Source: Streptomyces sp. NBC_01262 (GTDB lineage: Bacteria; Actinomycetota; Actinomycetes; Streptomycetales; Streptomycetaceae). Taken from it: a stretch of DNA of 64,000 nucleotides. Under the pieces are notes generated by a model that searched no databases, was not told the origin of the DNA, and was given only the letters and a program-made list of their open reading frames with translations. The stretch covers positions 5,144,501 through 5,208,500 of the forward strand of contig NZ_CP108462.1 in assembly GCF_036226365.1 (NCBI RefSeq), written 5' to 3'. The position numbers and the translations under genes were made by a program. Position 1 is the stretch's first letter. Every line of letters starts with the position of its first letter. Shown one piece after another: positions 39,690-48,610 of this stretch.

Positions 39690-40972
39690 GGGGTCCTGCG
39701 TTCGGTGGGCGCCAGGGAGCCGATTGCGTCGGCGTAGTAGACGGAGCCGGCCAGGTGGAGCGCGAGCTTGCGGAAGCTCCATCCGGGGCCGGGGGAGTGG
39801 TCGAGCTGGTCGGGTGTCAGGGCGTTGAGGCGGTTCGACCAGATCTGGGCGAGGCGGCTGAGACGGCTGTGGGCCTCGTCGAGGTCGGCCTGTGTGAAGG
39901 GGGCGAGGTCGGCCTTCGTGGTGATCTGCGACGCGTGCCAGTGGTCGGGCTGGGGCTCCTGTCCGGCAAGGCGTGCCTCCATCTCGGCAAGGTGGTCGAC
40001 CAGATGGTCGGCGACTCGGCGGATCGCCTTGTGCGGGGTGTAGATCCGGTCGTCGGCGGGGGCCGGGCGCCCGTCCCAGGCTGTCCAGGTGTCGGCGAGG
40101 GTGAGGACGTGCCGCACCATGGCCTCGACGATCTCGGCGGGGGCTCTGTCGAGGATTCCGGCCGCGAGGGCCAGGGCGTGGTTCTTGCCGGGGCAGATCC
40201 GGGGTTCGCTGCCGAAGGTGAGGGGAGGCGGGCCGGACCGTTCGGGGTCGAAGGTGCTGGGGTTTTCGTAGACGTCCGGGTCCTGGTTCGCGGCCGCGAT
40301 GTCCAGGGTCACCAGGTCGCCTTCGGCGATCGCTACGCCCGCGACGCGGGTGTGGCGGACGGCGATCCGGTGCATTGTGCGTACTGGTGGGTCGTAGCGA
40401 AGCGTTTCGGCCAGCAGTGCCTCGGTGGAGGGCGCGACGGGGCAGTCGTCGGCCGCCCGCCGGGCGTGGTCGACCAGGCTGCCGGTCGCATCGCATGCCT
40501 GCACGAGCAGTCCGATGCGGCTGGCGGCGGCCTCCGGATCGACGGGATCGACGGCAAGCACCCGGGGCAGGAGCCAGGCCACCGCCGCGTCGGCATCCGC
40601 GCGGTCCTCGCCGCCGTCGCCGAAGTACGCCCCCGCTACGACCGTGATCGCCGCCGCTATGGCATCAGGGTCCGAGAGCCCCAGGCTCTCGGCGAGGGTA
40701 CGGACCACGATCACGCGAGCCTCACCGGCAGGGCCCGACCTGGCGGCCTGCCTTAGCGCCGACGGGTCGAGGCGGGCCAGGTCGGCCTCCAGCAGTGCCC
40801 GGCGACGGGCGTGGGTGTCGCCGGTACTGAACCGGGCGACGGTGTCGCGCAGCCAGGCCATGCTGCCGACAGGGCCGGACCGGGCAGGCGAGGGGACGAG
40901 GTGCGGGTCGGCGAGGGCGGTCCGGACATCGGCGTGGCGCGTGAACACGTGCTCGTGCGCGGAGCTGGTCAT
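39686..40972 (-). CDS. Cytochrome P450 fused to a DinB-like domain
   Basis: 428 residues. Residues ~1-272 are P450: the I-helix is ACDATGS (near 159), ExxR is ETLR (189-192), and the heme loop is FGSEPRICPG with Cys260. The P450 C-terminal beta-domain that normally follows is missing. Residues ~280-425 instead look like a DinB/maleylpyruvate-isomerase-type four-helix bundle (KAIRRVADHLVDHLAEMEARL, ending FRKLALHLAGSVYYADAIG) with His residues suited to metal binding. I see no stop or frameshift at the join. It is coupled to the PEP-mutase-family gene and divergent from an ArsR-type regulator. Confidence 0.75.
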   Translation of the reverse strand: MTSSAHEHVFTRHADVRTALADPHLVPSPARSGPVGSMAWLRDTVARFSTGDTHARRRALLEADLARLDPSALRQAARSGPAGEARVIVVRTLAESLGLSDPDAIAAAITVVAGAYFGDGGEDRADADAAVAWLLPRVLAVDPVDPEAAASRIGLLVQACDATGSLVDHARRAADDCPVAPSTEALLAETLRYDPPVRTMHRIAVRHTRVAGVAIAEGDLVTLDIAAANQDPDVYENPSTFDPERSGPPPLTFGSEPRICPGKNHALALAAGILDRAPAEIVEAMVRHVLTLADTWTAWDGRPAPADDRIYTPHKAIRRVADHLVDHLAEMEARLAGQEPQPDHWHASQITTKADLAPFTQADLDEAHSRLSRLAQIWSNRLNALTPDQLDHSPGPGWSFRKLALHLAGSVYYADAIGSLAPTERRTP

Positions 40973-41036
40973 ACGCCCACGCTAGGACCGGGACACTTCG
41001 GCGCTCGCCGAACTGTGCCGGGGGCATGATGGGGGT

Positions 41037-41771
41037 ATGTCGCTCGAACGGATCGCCGGGCTGCTGGCCGACCGCAGCCGGGCCGCGTTCTGCATGGCCC
41101 TGCTCGACGGCCGGGCCTGGACGGCCGGTGAACTGGCCCGGCACGCCGGGATCTCGCCGTCCACCGCGAGTGAGCACCTCTCCCTCCTGGTCGCCGGTGG
41201 CCTGCTGGCGGAGGAACGCCAGGGCCGGCATCGCTACGTCCGGTTGGCCGACCCGGCAACTGCGGCGCTGATCGAGGATCTGGCCGCGTACTCCTCGTCC
41301 CACTCCTCGTCGCACCCTTCGTCGCGCTCCTCACCGGGCCCGGCCCCGTCGAGTCTGCGCGAGTCGGGGCGGATGAGCGCCGAAGCGCGGGCGAGGACCT
41401 GTTACGACCATCTCGCCGGTCATCTGGGCGTGGCCGTGACCGACGCGATCCTGAGCCGGGGTCTTGTCGCGGACGACGCGGGGCTCGTCGTCACGGAGGC
41501 GGGCAGGGTCTGGCTCGCGGAACTGGACATCGACCTGCTCGCGCTCAGGGGATCCAGGCCGATGGTCCGCAGTTGCCTGGACTGGACGGAGCGCCGTACC
41601 CACCTGGCCGGCGCGCTCGGAGCGGCGCTGTGCAAGCTGGCCTTCGACCGGCGCTGGGTGGAACGGATCGGCTCCGGCCGGGCGCTCAAGGTCACCCCGG
41701 AGGGCGGTCGGGCCTTCCAGGAGCTGCTGGAGATCGACGTCAGCCGTAGCCGCGTTCAATCGTCCGGTTGA
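41037..41771 (+). CDS. ArsR-type winged-helix regulator with C-terminal domain
   Basis: 244 residues. Residues ~1-75 are a winged helix (AGELARHAGISPSTASEHL). A Ser/His-rich linker (SSSHSSSHPSSRSSPGP) joins a C-terminal domain of about 135 residues (EARARTCYDHLAGHLGV, ending EGGRAFQELLEID) that occurs with this regulator group in actinobacteria. No CVC metal motif is present. It is divergent from the P450-DinB gene 64 bases away and probably controls it. Confidence 0.85.
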   Translation: MSLERIAGLLADRSRAAFCMALLDGRAWTAGELARHAGISPSTASEHLSLLVAGGLLAEERQGRHRYVRLADPATAALIEDLAAYSSSHSSSHPSSRSSPGPAPSSLRESGRMSAEARARTCYDHLAGHLGVAVTDAILSRGLVADDAGLVVTEAGRVWLAELDIDLLALRGSRPMVRSCLDWTERRTHLAGALGAALCKLAFDRRWVERIGSGRALKVTPEGGRAFQELLEIDVSRSRVQSSG

Positions 41772-41905
41772 ACGCGGCTTCCACCTCCCGCCCGTACATC
41801 GCTCCGTACGGACGACGCGAAGACCGGATCGGCGGAAACAGAATGACCACTGCCCCTGGCGCCGGGCTCTGTACGACCATCCCCGATCAGAGAGGTCCCC
41901 CCAGC

Positions 41906-43060
41906 ATGTCGAGCTTCCTCAGCAGACGACGTGTCCTTGCCACCGGCGCCGGTGCGGCCCTCGGCCTCGGCGCGCTCGGTGCCACCGCGGTCCCGGCCTC
42001 GGCCTTGGCCTCTTCCGCCGCCACCCGGAGTGCCGGCGGGCAGCCCGAGGAGAACAGGACCCTCGACGAGCTGTACCGGGCCGCTCTCGCGGAGGGCGGC
42101 AAGCTGGTCATCTACGCCGGCGGTGACACACCCGACCAGCAGGACGGCACCAAGGCGGGCTTCCTGGGGCGCTTCCCGGACATCGATCTGACGCTGATCG
42201 TCGACTACAGCAAGTATCACGACGTCCGGGTGGACAACCAGTTCGCGACCGGCACCCTCGTCCCCGACGTCGTACAACTGCAGACCCTGCAGGACTACAG
42301 CCGCTGGAAGGCGCAGGGCCGTCTGCTGAACTACAAGCCGGCCGGGTTCTCGAAGGTCTACGACGGCTTCAAGGATCCGCAGGGCGCGTGGGTCGGCATC
42401 CAGGCGGTCGCGTTCAGCTTCGTCTACGGTGTCGCGGCGGCCGGTTCGGAAGCTCCGCGCACGCCGCTCGACCTCATCGACCCGAAGTGGAAGGGGAAGA
42501 TCGCCTCGTCGTACCCGCATGACGACGACGCGGTGCTCTACCTCTACGCGCTGTACGCGCAGAAGTACGGCTGGGACTGGGTGGCCGCGCTCGCCGCGCA
42601 GGACGTGCGGTTCGCGCGGGGCGCCAACTCCCCGGGTGACGCGGTCTTCGCCGGGGAGAAGGCGATCGGCATCGGTACGGCGGGCTCGCTCGCCGCGCCG
42701 TCGTCGTCCCCCGCGAGGTTCGTCGTCCCGGACGGCCACCCGTTCATGGCCTGGGGCCAGCCCGCCGGGATCCTCAAGCAGGCCAGGAACCCGGCGGCCG
42801 CCAAGCTCTACCTCAACTGGGCGCTGTCCCCCGCCACGCAGCAGGCGTCCTTCAACGGCTGGTCGGTGCGCTCCGACATCGCTCTCCCGGCAGGCCTGAA
42901 GCCCATCTGGGAGTACCCGAACGCCAACCTCGACGGCTTTCCCCCCTTCATGGCCGACCGCGCCGCCGTCGAGCGCTGGAAGCAGACCTTCGCCCTGTAC
43001 TTCGGCGAGGTGAAGGGCGCCCCCACGCCGGGCTCGCTCGGCCTGCACCCCGGGGCGTAA
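41906..43060 (+). CDS. Extracellular solute-binding protein, TAT-exported
   Basis: 384 residues from the ATG at 41906 (AGAGAGG upstream; in-frame starts exist further up). A twin-arginine signal (SRRRVLATGAGAALGLGAL) is followed by the mature domain of the Fe3+/polyamine type (GGKLVIYAGGDTPDQQ, FVVPDGHPFMAWGQPAGIL, KLYLNWALSPATQQA). No permease or ATPase gene follows, so it is an orphan binding protein, or serves as an input to the kinase gene immediately downstream. Iron or small-molecule binding cannot be decided. Confidence 0.85.
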   Translation: MSSFLSRRRVLATGAGAALGLGALGATAVPASALASSAATRSAGGQPEENRTLDELYRAALAEGGKLVIYAGGDTPDQQDGTKAGFLGRFPDIDLTLIVDYSKYHDVRVDNQFATGTLVPDVVQLQTLQDYSRWKAQGRLLNYKPAGFSKVYDGFKDPQGAWVGIQAVAFSFVYGVAAAGSEAPRTPLDLIDPKWKGKIASSYPHDDDAVLYLYALYAQKYGWDWVAALAAQDVRFARGANSPGDAVFAGEKAIGIGTAGSLAAPSSSPARFVVPDGHPFMAWGQPAGILKQARNPAAAKLYLNWALSPATQQASFNGWSVRSDIALPAGLKPIWEYPNANLDGFPPFMADRAAVERWKQTFALYFGEVKGAPTPGSLGLHPGA

Positions 43061-43162
43061 CGGCAGCCCCGCTCTTCACAGGGGCCATACAGGCGGCGGC
43101 TAGACTCCGACGCCTGTCCGTCCTTCCGTGTCGTGTGGGTCGATCCGTCCAGGGGGCCTGTC

Positions 43163-44410
43163 GTGTCCGACCGCGAGCCCGTCCACGTACGCCTCGCCCT
43201 GAGGCTTGTCCCGCACTTCGTGTTCTTCGTCGTCGTCGGTTCCGCGCTCGTCCGGCTCGGCGACCTCAACACCCCGCGGTGCTGGTACATCGTGACCGTC
43301 AGCGGGCTGCTGGCGGCGGCGTACGCGGCGGGTCCGGCGGCGGGTCCGGCGGTGTGGAGCAGGCTCGGCGCGCTCGCCCGGCACCTCTGGGTCGCGGGCA
43401 TGCTCCTGCTGTGGGTGGTCCTGGTCGTCATCGTCCCGGCGCCCCTGAACGGCACGTACGTGTGGTGCGCCGTGCCGCTCGCGTGTGCGGCGCTGAGCGC
43501 TCTCGGTCCACGTTCGGGCGGGACGGCGGTGGCGGCGATCACCGTCGTCCTGGTCGGCCAACTGGCCAGGACCGCCGGGCATTTCGACCCCGAGACGGTG
43601 CTGATCCCCGTGGCGGCCGTGTGGGCCACCGTGGTCCTCTACCGGGCTCAGCAGCGGGACGCGACGGAACGGCAGCGTCTTGTCGAAGAGCTGCGCAGTA
43701 CGCGTGAAATCCTGGCGGAGCAGCAGCGCCGGGCCGGCGTGGTGGCGGAACGCGCCCGCATCGCGCGTGACCTGCACGACACGCTCGCCCAGGAACTCGC
43801 CGGCAACCTGATGCTGCTTCAGGCGGCCGAGCGGGACTGGGCGGAGCGGCCGGACGTCGCGCGCACCCGGGTGCGCGCGGTGGCCGACGGTCTGGACGCG
43901 GGTCTCGCCGAGACCCGGCGGATCATCCGGGACCTGGCCCCGTCCGCGGTGGCCGAGGCCGGGCTGGAAGGCTCCCTGCGCCTGCTGTGCACGCGTGCGC
44001 AGGCGGACGGAACGGCGGCGCGGGTGCAGTTCCGCTCGGTGGGAGACCATCGCCCCGCGCTGGACCAGCAGGCCGCCGCTGCTTTGTTCCGCGTGGCCCA
44101 GAGCCTGCTGGCGAACGTACGTGAACACGCGCATGCCATGAACCTGCTGGTCACGCTGCGCCAGCACCCGGACCGGGTCGAACTCGAAGTGTGCGACGAC
44201 GGTGTCGGTTTCGGCCCCGCCGAGATGCTCATGGCCTCCCGGCCGGGCCGGGGCTTCGGCCTCCCCTCGGCCAGGGCCCGGCTCCGCGAGTGCGGCGGCG
44301 ACCTCGACGTCGGCGGCGCGCCGGGCGGCGGCGCCCAGGTCCGGGCCGCACTTCCCGCCCGCCCGCAGGCCGCCCCGGTCATGCCCGTGCGCTCGGCGAC
44401 GGCGCGTTGA
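43163..44410 (+). CDS. NarL-type sensor histidine kinase
   Basis: 415 residues from the GTG at 43163 (AGGGGG upstream). Five to six membrane segments occupy residues ~10-160. The HisKA_3 dimerisation helix has the phospho-acceptor His205 (ARIARDLHDTLAQ). The ATPase domain follows (FRVAQSLLANVREHA, then DDGVGFG and GRGFGLPSARARL). It is followed directly by its response regulator with overlapping stop and start. The trigger is unknown. The preceding solute-binding protein gene is only ~100 bases upstream and may belong to the same unit. Confidence 0.9.
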   Translation: MSDREPVHVRLALRLVPHFVFFVVVGSALVRLGDLNTPRCWYIVTVSGLLAAAYAAGPAAGPAVWSRLGALARHLWVAGMLLLWVVLVVIVPAPLNGTYVWCAVPLACAALSALGPRSGGTAVAAITVVLVGQLARTAGHFDPETVLIPVAAVWATVVLYRAQQRDATERQRLVEELRSTREILAEQQRRAGVVAERARIARDLHDTLAQELAGNLMLLQAAERDWAERPDVARTRVRAVADGLDAGLAETRRIIRDLAPSAVAEAGLEGSLRLLCTRAQADGTAARVQFRSVGDHRPALDQQAAAALFRVAQSLLANVREHAHAMNLLVTLRQHPDRVELEVCDDGVGFGPAEMLMASRPGRGFGLPSARARLRECGGDLDVGGAPGGGAQVRAALPARPQAAPVMPVRSATAR

Positions 44411-45078
44411 CCGCCACCGCCCCCGCCGCCCCCGCGCTGCGCCTGCTGATCGCGGACGATCACTCGGTGGTCCGCGCCGGGCTGCGGGCGCTCCTGGAAG
44501 GCGAACCGGACCTTGAGGTGGTCGCGGAGGCGGGCAGCGGCGAGGAGGCCGTTGCCCTCGCTCTCGGACTGGCACCCGATCTCGTCCTGATGGACCTGCG
44601 CTTCGCGGGAACGGACCGCGGCATCGACGGCATCGAGGCCGTACGCCGGCTGGCCGCCGAAGCCGCGGGCATCCCCGTGGTGATGCTGACCAGCTACTCC
44701 GGGCGCGCCGACATCGTCAGAGCGCTGGAAGCCGGCGCACGCGGCTACGTACTCAAGGCGGGCCCGCCCGAGGAACTCTTCCGGGCCGTGCGCAGCGCCT
44801 GCGTCGGCGGCATGGGCCTCGCGCCCGAGATCGTCAGCGACCTCTTCGGTCAAGTGGCGGTCCCCCGACCGGACCTGACGCAACGTGAGACAGAGGTCGT
44901 CCGGTTGATGGCCGACGGCCACAGCAACCGCGCCATCGCGGAGACCCTGTTCCTGAGCGAGGCGACCGTCAAGACGCACCTCGTACGCATCTACCGCAAG
45001 CTGGGCGTCGACAACAGGGCCGCGGCGGTCTCGGAGTGCGTCCGTAGGGGCCTGCTTGAACTAACCTCCGACGAATGA
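44407..45078 (+). CDS. NarL/FixJ-type response regulator
   Basis: 223 residues from a TTG that overlaps the kinase stop (TTGA). The receiver domain has acidic pocket residues Asp17-Asp18 (IADDHS), phospho-acceptor Asp63 (LVLMDLRF) and a later VLKAG lysine. A LuxR-type helix-turn-helix lies near residues 160-220 (LTQRETEVVRLMADGHSNRAI, ATVKTHLVRIYRKL). It is the cognate partner of the kinase upstream. Its stop overlaps the next gene by four bases. Confidence 0.92.
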   Translation: MTATAPAAPALRLLIADDHSVVRAGLRALLEGEPDLEVVAEAGSGEEAVALALGLAPDLVLMDLRFAGTDRGIDGIEAVRRLAAEAAGIPVVMLTSYSGRADIVRALEAGARGYVLKAGPPEELFRAVRSACVGGMGLAPEIVSDLFGQVAVPRPDLTQRETEVVRLMADGHSNRAIAETLFLSEATVKTHLVRIYRKLGVDNRAAAVSECVRRGLLELTSDE

Positions 45079-45569
45079 GCTTCGATGAGACCCTGGCGAC
45101 GTTCTGGGCTGAGGGTGATCACGGCGTCCAGCCGCCTCTGACGGACGAGGCGGTGCGAGAGGCCGAGGGTGTGCTCGGGGTGCCGCTGCCCTCGGCCCTG
45201 CTTGACCTTCTGCGGGTTCAGAACGGTGGCGTCGTGGCTGATGGTCACGATGCGTTCCCTACCAGTCAGCCGACCTCGTGGAGCCACGACCACGTTCCCT
45301 TCGATGCCCTGATGGGCATCGGGCGACGCGAGCGGACGATGTCGTTGCTCGACACCCCCTACTTGGTCAAAGAGTGGGGGCTGCCATCGCAGATCGTGCT
45401 TCTCTCCGGTGACGGGCACTGCTGGATCGGCCTCGACTACCGCGGTTGCGGTCCGGACGGCGACCCTTCGGTCACCTGGTTCGATGCCGAACTCGACACT
45501 GAACTCCCACTGGCCGGTGACTTCAGGACGTTCGTCGAGAAGCTCACCGCAGGCAGAGCCTTCGCCTGA
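45075..45569 (+). CDS. SMI1/KNR4 (SUKH-1) family protein
   Basis: 164 residues, starting ATGA-coupled to the response regulator stop. SUKH-type features: LTDEAVREAEGVLGVPLPSALLDLLRVQNGG near the N-terminus and VVLLSGDGHCWIGLDYR in the middle. SUKH proteins are often immunity proteins for polymorphic toxins or general adaptor proteins. No toxin gene is next to it, and the link with the two-component system may simply be shared transcription. Confidence 0.85.
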   Translation: MSFDETLATFWAEGDHGVQPPLTDEAVREAEGVLGVPLPSALLDLLRVQNGGVVADGHDAFPTSQPTSWSHDHVPFDALMGIGRRERTMSLLDTPYLVKEWGLPSQIVLLSGDGHCWIGLDYRGCGPDGDPSVTWFDAELDTELPLAGDFRTFVEKLTAGRAFA

Positions 45570-45613
45570 GAGCGAGAGCCGCTCCGCCTGCCGTCTCAGT
45601 ACTGTGACTTCGC

Positions 45614-46528
45614 ATGACCGACTCCGAGATCGAGATCACCGCAGACCTGGTCCGCGACCTGCTGCAGGAGCAGCATCCAGACCTTGCAGGGCTGGCCATC
45701 CGCGAGGTGGCGGGCGGCTGGGGCAACCAGATGTGGCGCCTCGGTGACGAGTTGGCCGTGCGCATGCAGCGCATGGACCCCACCCCGGAACTCCAGCTCA
45801 AGGAGCGGCGGTGGCTGCCCGTGCTGGCCCCGCGCCTGCCGCTCCCGGTGCCGACCCCGGTGCGGTTCGGCGAACCGTCCGAGCGCTTCCCCAAGCACTG
45901 GACCGTCATGACGTGGGTTCCCGGCGAGCCGCTGGACCACGGCTCGATCAGCCGCGGCGCCCACGCGGCCGACACACTGGCGGGCTTCCTCAGGGCGCTC
46001 CACGTGGAGGCGCCCGCCGAGGCGCCGAGCTCGGACTTCGGCGCTCACCCCAAGAAGTGCACGGACGGCTTCGACCACTTCTTTGAAGCCGTTGTCCCCG
46101 GCGGCATTGCCGACGCGGTCCGGGCCGTCTGGGACGATGCCGTCGCGGCCCCCGAGTGGGAGGGCCCGCCGGTATGGGTGCACGGTGACCTTCATCCCGC
46201 GAACGTCGTCGTCTCGGACGGAACGCTCTCGGGCATCGTCGACTTCGGTGCCCTGTGCGCCGGCGACCCGGCCTGGGACCTTGCCGCCGCATGGGTGCTG
46301 CTACCCGCGGGCACGGCCTCACGGTTCTTCGACATGTACGCGCATGCGGACGAGGCGGCGATCCGGCGCGCCCGCGGGCTGGCCGCCATGAAGAGCCTCT
46401 TCCTGATGCTCATGGGGCAGAACGGAGATCGGGGCCTTCCCGGCGGCAAGCCGAACTGGGGACCCGCAGGCCGGGCGGCACTTGATCGTGTTCTGAACGG
46501 TTGTGGCGATCCGGCGGCACGGTGCTGA
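45614..46528 (+). CDS. Aminoglycoside phosphotransferase-family protein
   Basis: 304 residues from the ATG at 45614. Kinase-fold motifs: catalytic loop VWVHGDLHPANVVV near residue 195, and the metal-binding DFGALCAGDPAWDLA near 215. The N-terminal lobe includes VAGGWGNQMWRLGDELAVRM. The family phosphorylates aminoglycosides or other small hydroxyl compounds with ATP; most genomic copies are not resistance genes. It stands alone. Confidence 0.88.
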   Translation: MTDSEIEITADLVRDLLQEQHPDLAGLAIREVAGGWGNQMWRLGDELAVRMQRMDPTPELQLKERRWLPVLAPRLPLPVPTPVRFGEPSERFPKHWTVMTWVPGEPLDHGSISRGAHAADTLAGFLRALHVEAPAEAPSSDFGAHPKKCTDGFDHFFEAVVPGGIADAVRAVWDDAVAAPEWEGPPVWVHGDLHPANVVVSDGTLSGIVDFGALCAGDPAWDLAAAWVLLPAGTASRFFDMYAHADEAAIRRARGLAAMKSLFLMLMGQNGDRGLPGGKPNWGPAGRAALDRVLNGCGDPAARC

Positions 46529-46561
46529 AAGGAACCGGCCTTTGCCGGACAGAGGCAGGTT

Positions 46562-47158
46562 GTGGAATCCATGACGGAAGAGGAAACGCGCCGGAAGCAG
46601 CGGGCGCGCTTCGAAAGACTGGCACAGGTGGTGGTGGACCCACTGCACCGGTATCTGCGGCGACGGACGAGTGCTGACATGGTCGAGGACATCCTGTCCG
46701 AGACGATGCTGGTGCTGTGGCGTCGTATCGACAATGTCCCCGGGCTCGGAAGAGGTTCGATGCCCGATCCCGAGCCTGATCCCGAGCCCGGTGATGTGCT
46801 GCCGTGGTGCTACGGGGTGGCACGGGGGTGCCTGGCGAATGCCCGCCGTGCCGACGGGCGCAGGCTCCGTCTGGTGGAGCGGCTGGTCCGGACGCAGCAG
46901 CAGCTTCCGGCAGGGCCCGCCGATCACAGCGACCTGCATGCCGCGCTCGACGCCCTCGGTGCGCTGGACCGCGAGGTGGTGCAGCTGTGGGCGTGGGAGG
47001 GACTGGCGCCGCGTCAGATCGCGGAAGCGACCGGGCTGACGTCCAACGCGGTGAGCGTCCGGCTCCACCGGGCGAAAAAGAAACTCGCCGCACAGCTGGG
47101 GCGAAAGAATGCCGAACTGCCCGGACACAAGAGGGATGAAGGAAGGAGCGGTCAGTGA
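46562..47158 (+). CDS. ECF-type RNA polymerase sigma factor
   Basis: 198 residues from the GTG at 46562 (GAGG 8 bases upstream; an ATG at 46571 is possible). Region 2 is LHRYLRRRTSADMVEDILSE and region 4 is LDREVVQLWAWEGLAPRQIA with recognition helix SNAVSVRLHRAKKKL. A PDPEPDPEPG repeat sits in the linker. It directs transcription to its own target promoters. It is coupled by GTGA overlap to a membrane protein gene that likely encodes its anti-sigma partner. Confidence 0.9.
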   Translation: MESMTEEETRRKQRARFERLAQVVVDPLHRYLRRRTSADMVEDILSETMLVLWRRIDNVPGLGRGSMPDPEPDPEPGDVLPWCYGVARGCLANARRADGRRLRLVERLVRTQQQLPAGPADHSDLHAALDALGALDREVVQLWAWEGLAPRQIAEATGLTSNAVSVRLHRAKKKLAAQLGRKNAELPGHKRDEGRSGQ

Positions 47159-47754
47159 ATGACGACGAACTGCTGGCGCGGCTGAAGTCTGCGGACCCGG
47201 CGCTGACCTCAAAAGCTCCTCTGCCCGACATCGACCGTCTTGTGGAGGCCACCTTGAACACCGACGTGAACACCGACACCCTGACCCCCCCTGCGCAGGC
47301 GACCGCAGGACGGGGACGCCGCAATCTCTTCGGACTCGCGGCCGCCGCCGGCCTGCTCATGCTCGCGGGCGGCGTCGCCGGAGGGATCGTGACGAACAAC
47401 GACAACGGTCACTCGACCTCGGCCGCCCCTCTGACTCTCACCATCGCGAGCGGCGGCTCCGTCAAGTGCGCGGTACCCCTCCCCGACCGACTGCGCGTCA
47501 ACCCGACGCTCTTCGTGGGAACGGTCACTTCCGTCAAGGGCGCGCTGGTCACCTTCCGCGTCGACTACTGGTTGAAGGGCGGCGGCACGGAAACGGTCGT
47601 ACTCGACAGCGACACGGACCAGCCGGAGCGGCTGACGTTCTCGGACGGTGGTCGCTACATCGTGGCCGCCAAGGACGGCGTCGTCCCGGCGTGCGGCGCG
47701 AACGCGGCCTCGGACGAAACCGTTGGCAAGTTCCGCGAGGCGTTCGGAAAGTGA
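47155..47754 (+). CDS. Single-pass membrane protein, probable anti-sigma partner
   Basis: 199 residues from a GTG overlapping the sigma factor stop. The N-terminal ~60 residues are polar and cytoplasmic (LARLKSADPALTSKA). One membrane segment follows (LFGLAAAAGLLMLAGGVAGGI, ~62-82), then a ~115-residue external domain with two cysteines (VKCAVPL and VVPACGAN). This is the usual build of Streptomyces ECF-sigma companion proteins. No zinc anti-sigma HxxxCxxC motif is present, so binding would use another mode. Confidence 0.82.
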   Translation: MNDDELLARLKSADPALTSKAPLPDIDRLVEATLNTDVNTDTLTPPAQATAGRGRRNLFGLAAAAGLLMLAGGVAGGIVTNNDNGHSTSAAPLTLTIASGGSVKCAVPLPDRLRVNPTLFVGTVTSVKGALVTFRVDYWLKGGGTETVVLDSDTDQPERLTFSDGGRYIVAAKDGVVPACGANAASDETVGKFREAFGK

Positions 47755-47768
47755 GGGAGGCCGAGGCC

Positions 47769-47784
47769 GAGGCCTGAGCCTCGC
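47769..47784. terminator. Small hairpin after the sigma operon
   Basis: CGAGGC and GCCTCG are perfect 6-bp arms with a 4-base loop shortly after the stop codon at 47754. It could be a weak terminator. Confidence 0.35.
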
Positions 47785-47826
47785 TCGACAGTGCGGGAGG
47801 GTCCGTCGGTTTGCCGACGGGCCCGT

Positions 47827-47870
47827 CGAACATGTTCGTTAAGTACTTGTTCGCAACGAACATGTTCGTT
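47827..47870. promoter_or_regulatory. Two TetR-type palindromes before the tetR gene
   Basis: CGAACATGTTCG (47827-47838) and AACGAACATGTTCGTT (47855-47870) are perfect palindromes, centres 30 bases apart, ending 12 bases before the tetR start. They share the core GAACATGTTC. They are the likely autoregulatory operators for the TetR/TetX-like operon. Confidence 0.75.
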
Positions 47871-47881
47871 ACGCTGAGACC

Positions 47882-48610
47882 ATGACGAGCAACGGCAATG
47901 CCCCCCTCAGCCGCCGGGAACGACCGGCCAAGCCCGCTCTGACCCGGGCCGGCATCGTTTCGGCCGCCGTGCGGATCATGCGGTCCGAGGGGCTGCAGAA
48001 GGTCACCATGCGCCGCTTGGCGCTGGAGCTGGACACCGGCCCGGCGTCGCTCTACGTGTACGTACGCAACACCGCCGAGCTGCACGCGGCGGTCCTGGAC
48101 GAGCTGCTCGGCACCGTCGACCTGGCGCCGGCGCGCGCGGACGACGACTGGCGCGAGCGGCTGATCGAGGTCCTCACCTCCTGCACGACGGTGCTGTTCG
48201 CCCACCCGGAACTGGCCCGCTCGGCGCTGGTGGCCCGCCCCAGCGGGGAGCACTACCTGCGGCTGGTCGAGACGCTGCTCGCCCTTCTGGACGAGGGCGG
48301 TGTGCCGGCGGGACAAGCCGCCTGGGGCGTGGACCTGCTGCTGCAGTACGCCACCGCGACCGCGGCCGAGCACGCCACGCAGGCCCACGCCGTCGAAAAC
48401 CAGGACGACTGGGACGCCCTCACCCGGGCCCTCCACGGCGCCTCCCGCGACACCCACCCCCACATCGCCGGGCTCGCCGCCGAACTGCTCTCCGGCGAGC
48501 CGCAGGCCCGATTCGTCTGGGGTCTGCGCGTGCTGCTCAACGGCATCGTGCACACCCCCACTCCGGCCCCCACCCCGACCCCGGCCCCACAGCAAGGAGC
48601 ACAGTCATGA
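47882..48610 (+). CDS. TetR-family regulator
   Basis: 242 residues. Helix-turn-helix at residues ~20-65 (AGIVSAAVRIMRSEGLQKVT, then MRRLALELDTGPASLYVYV). The C-terminal domain is of the tetracycline-repressor type (ATATAAEHATQAHAVENQ, ELLSGEPQARFVWGLRVLL), followed by a TPTPAPTPTPAP tail. Its stop overlaps the flavoprotein start by four bases. Two matching palindromes lie upstream. It probably represses itself and the TetX-like gene and responds to that enzyme's substrate. Confidence 0.9.
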   Translation: MTSNGNAPLSRRERPAKPALTRAGIVSAAVRIMRSEGLQKVTMRRLALELDTGPASLYVYVRNTAELHAAVLDELLGTVDLAPARADDDWRERLIEVLTSCTTVLFAHPELARSALVARPSGEHYLRLVETLLALLDEGGVPAGQAAWGVDLLLQYATATAAEHATQAHAVENQDDWDALTRALHGASRDTHPHIAGLAAELLSGEPQARFVWGLRVLLNGIVHTPTPAPTPTPAPQQGAQS

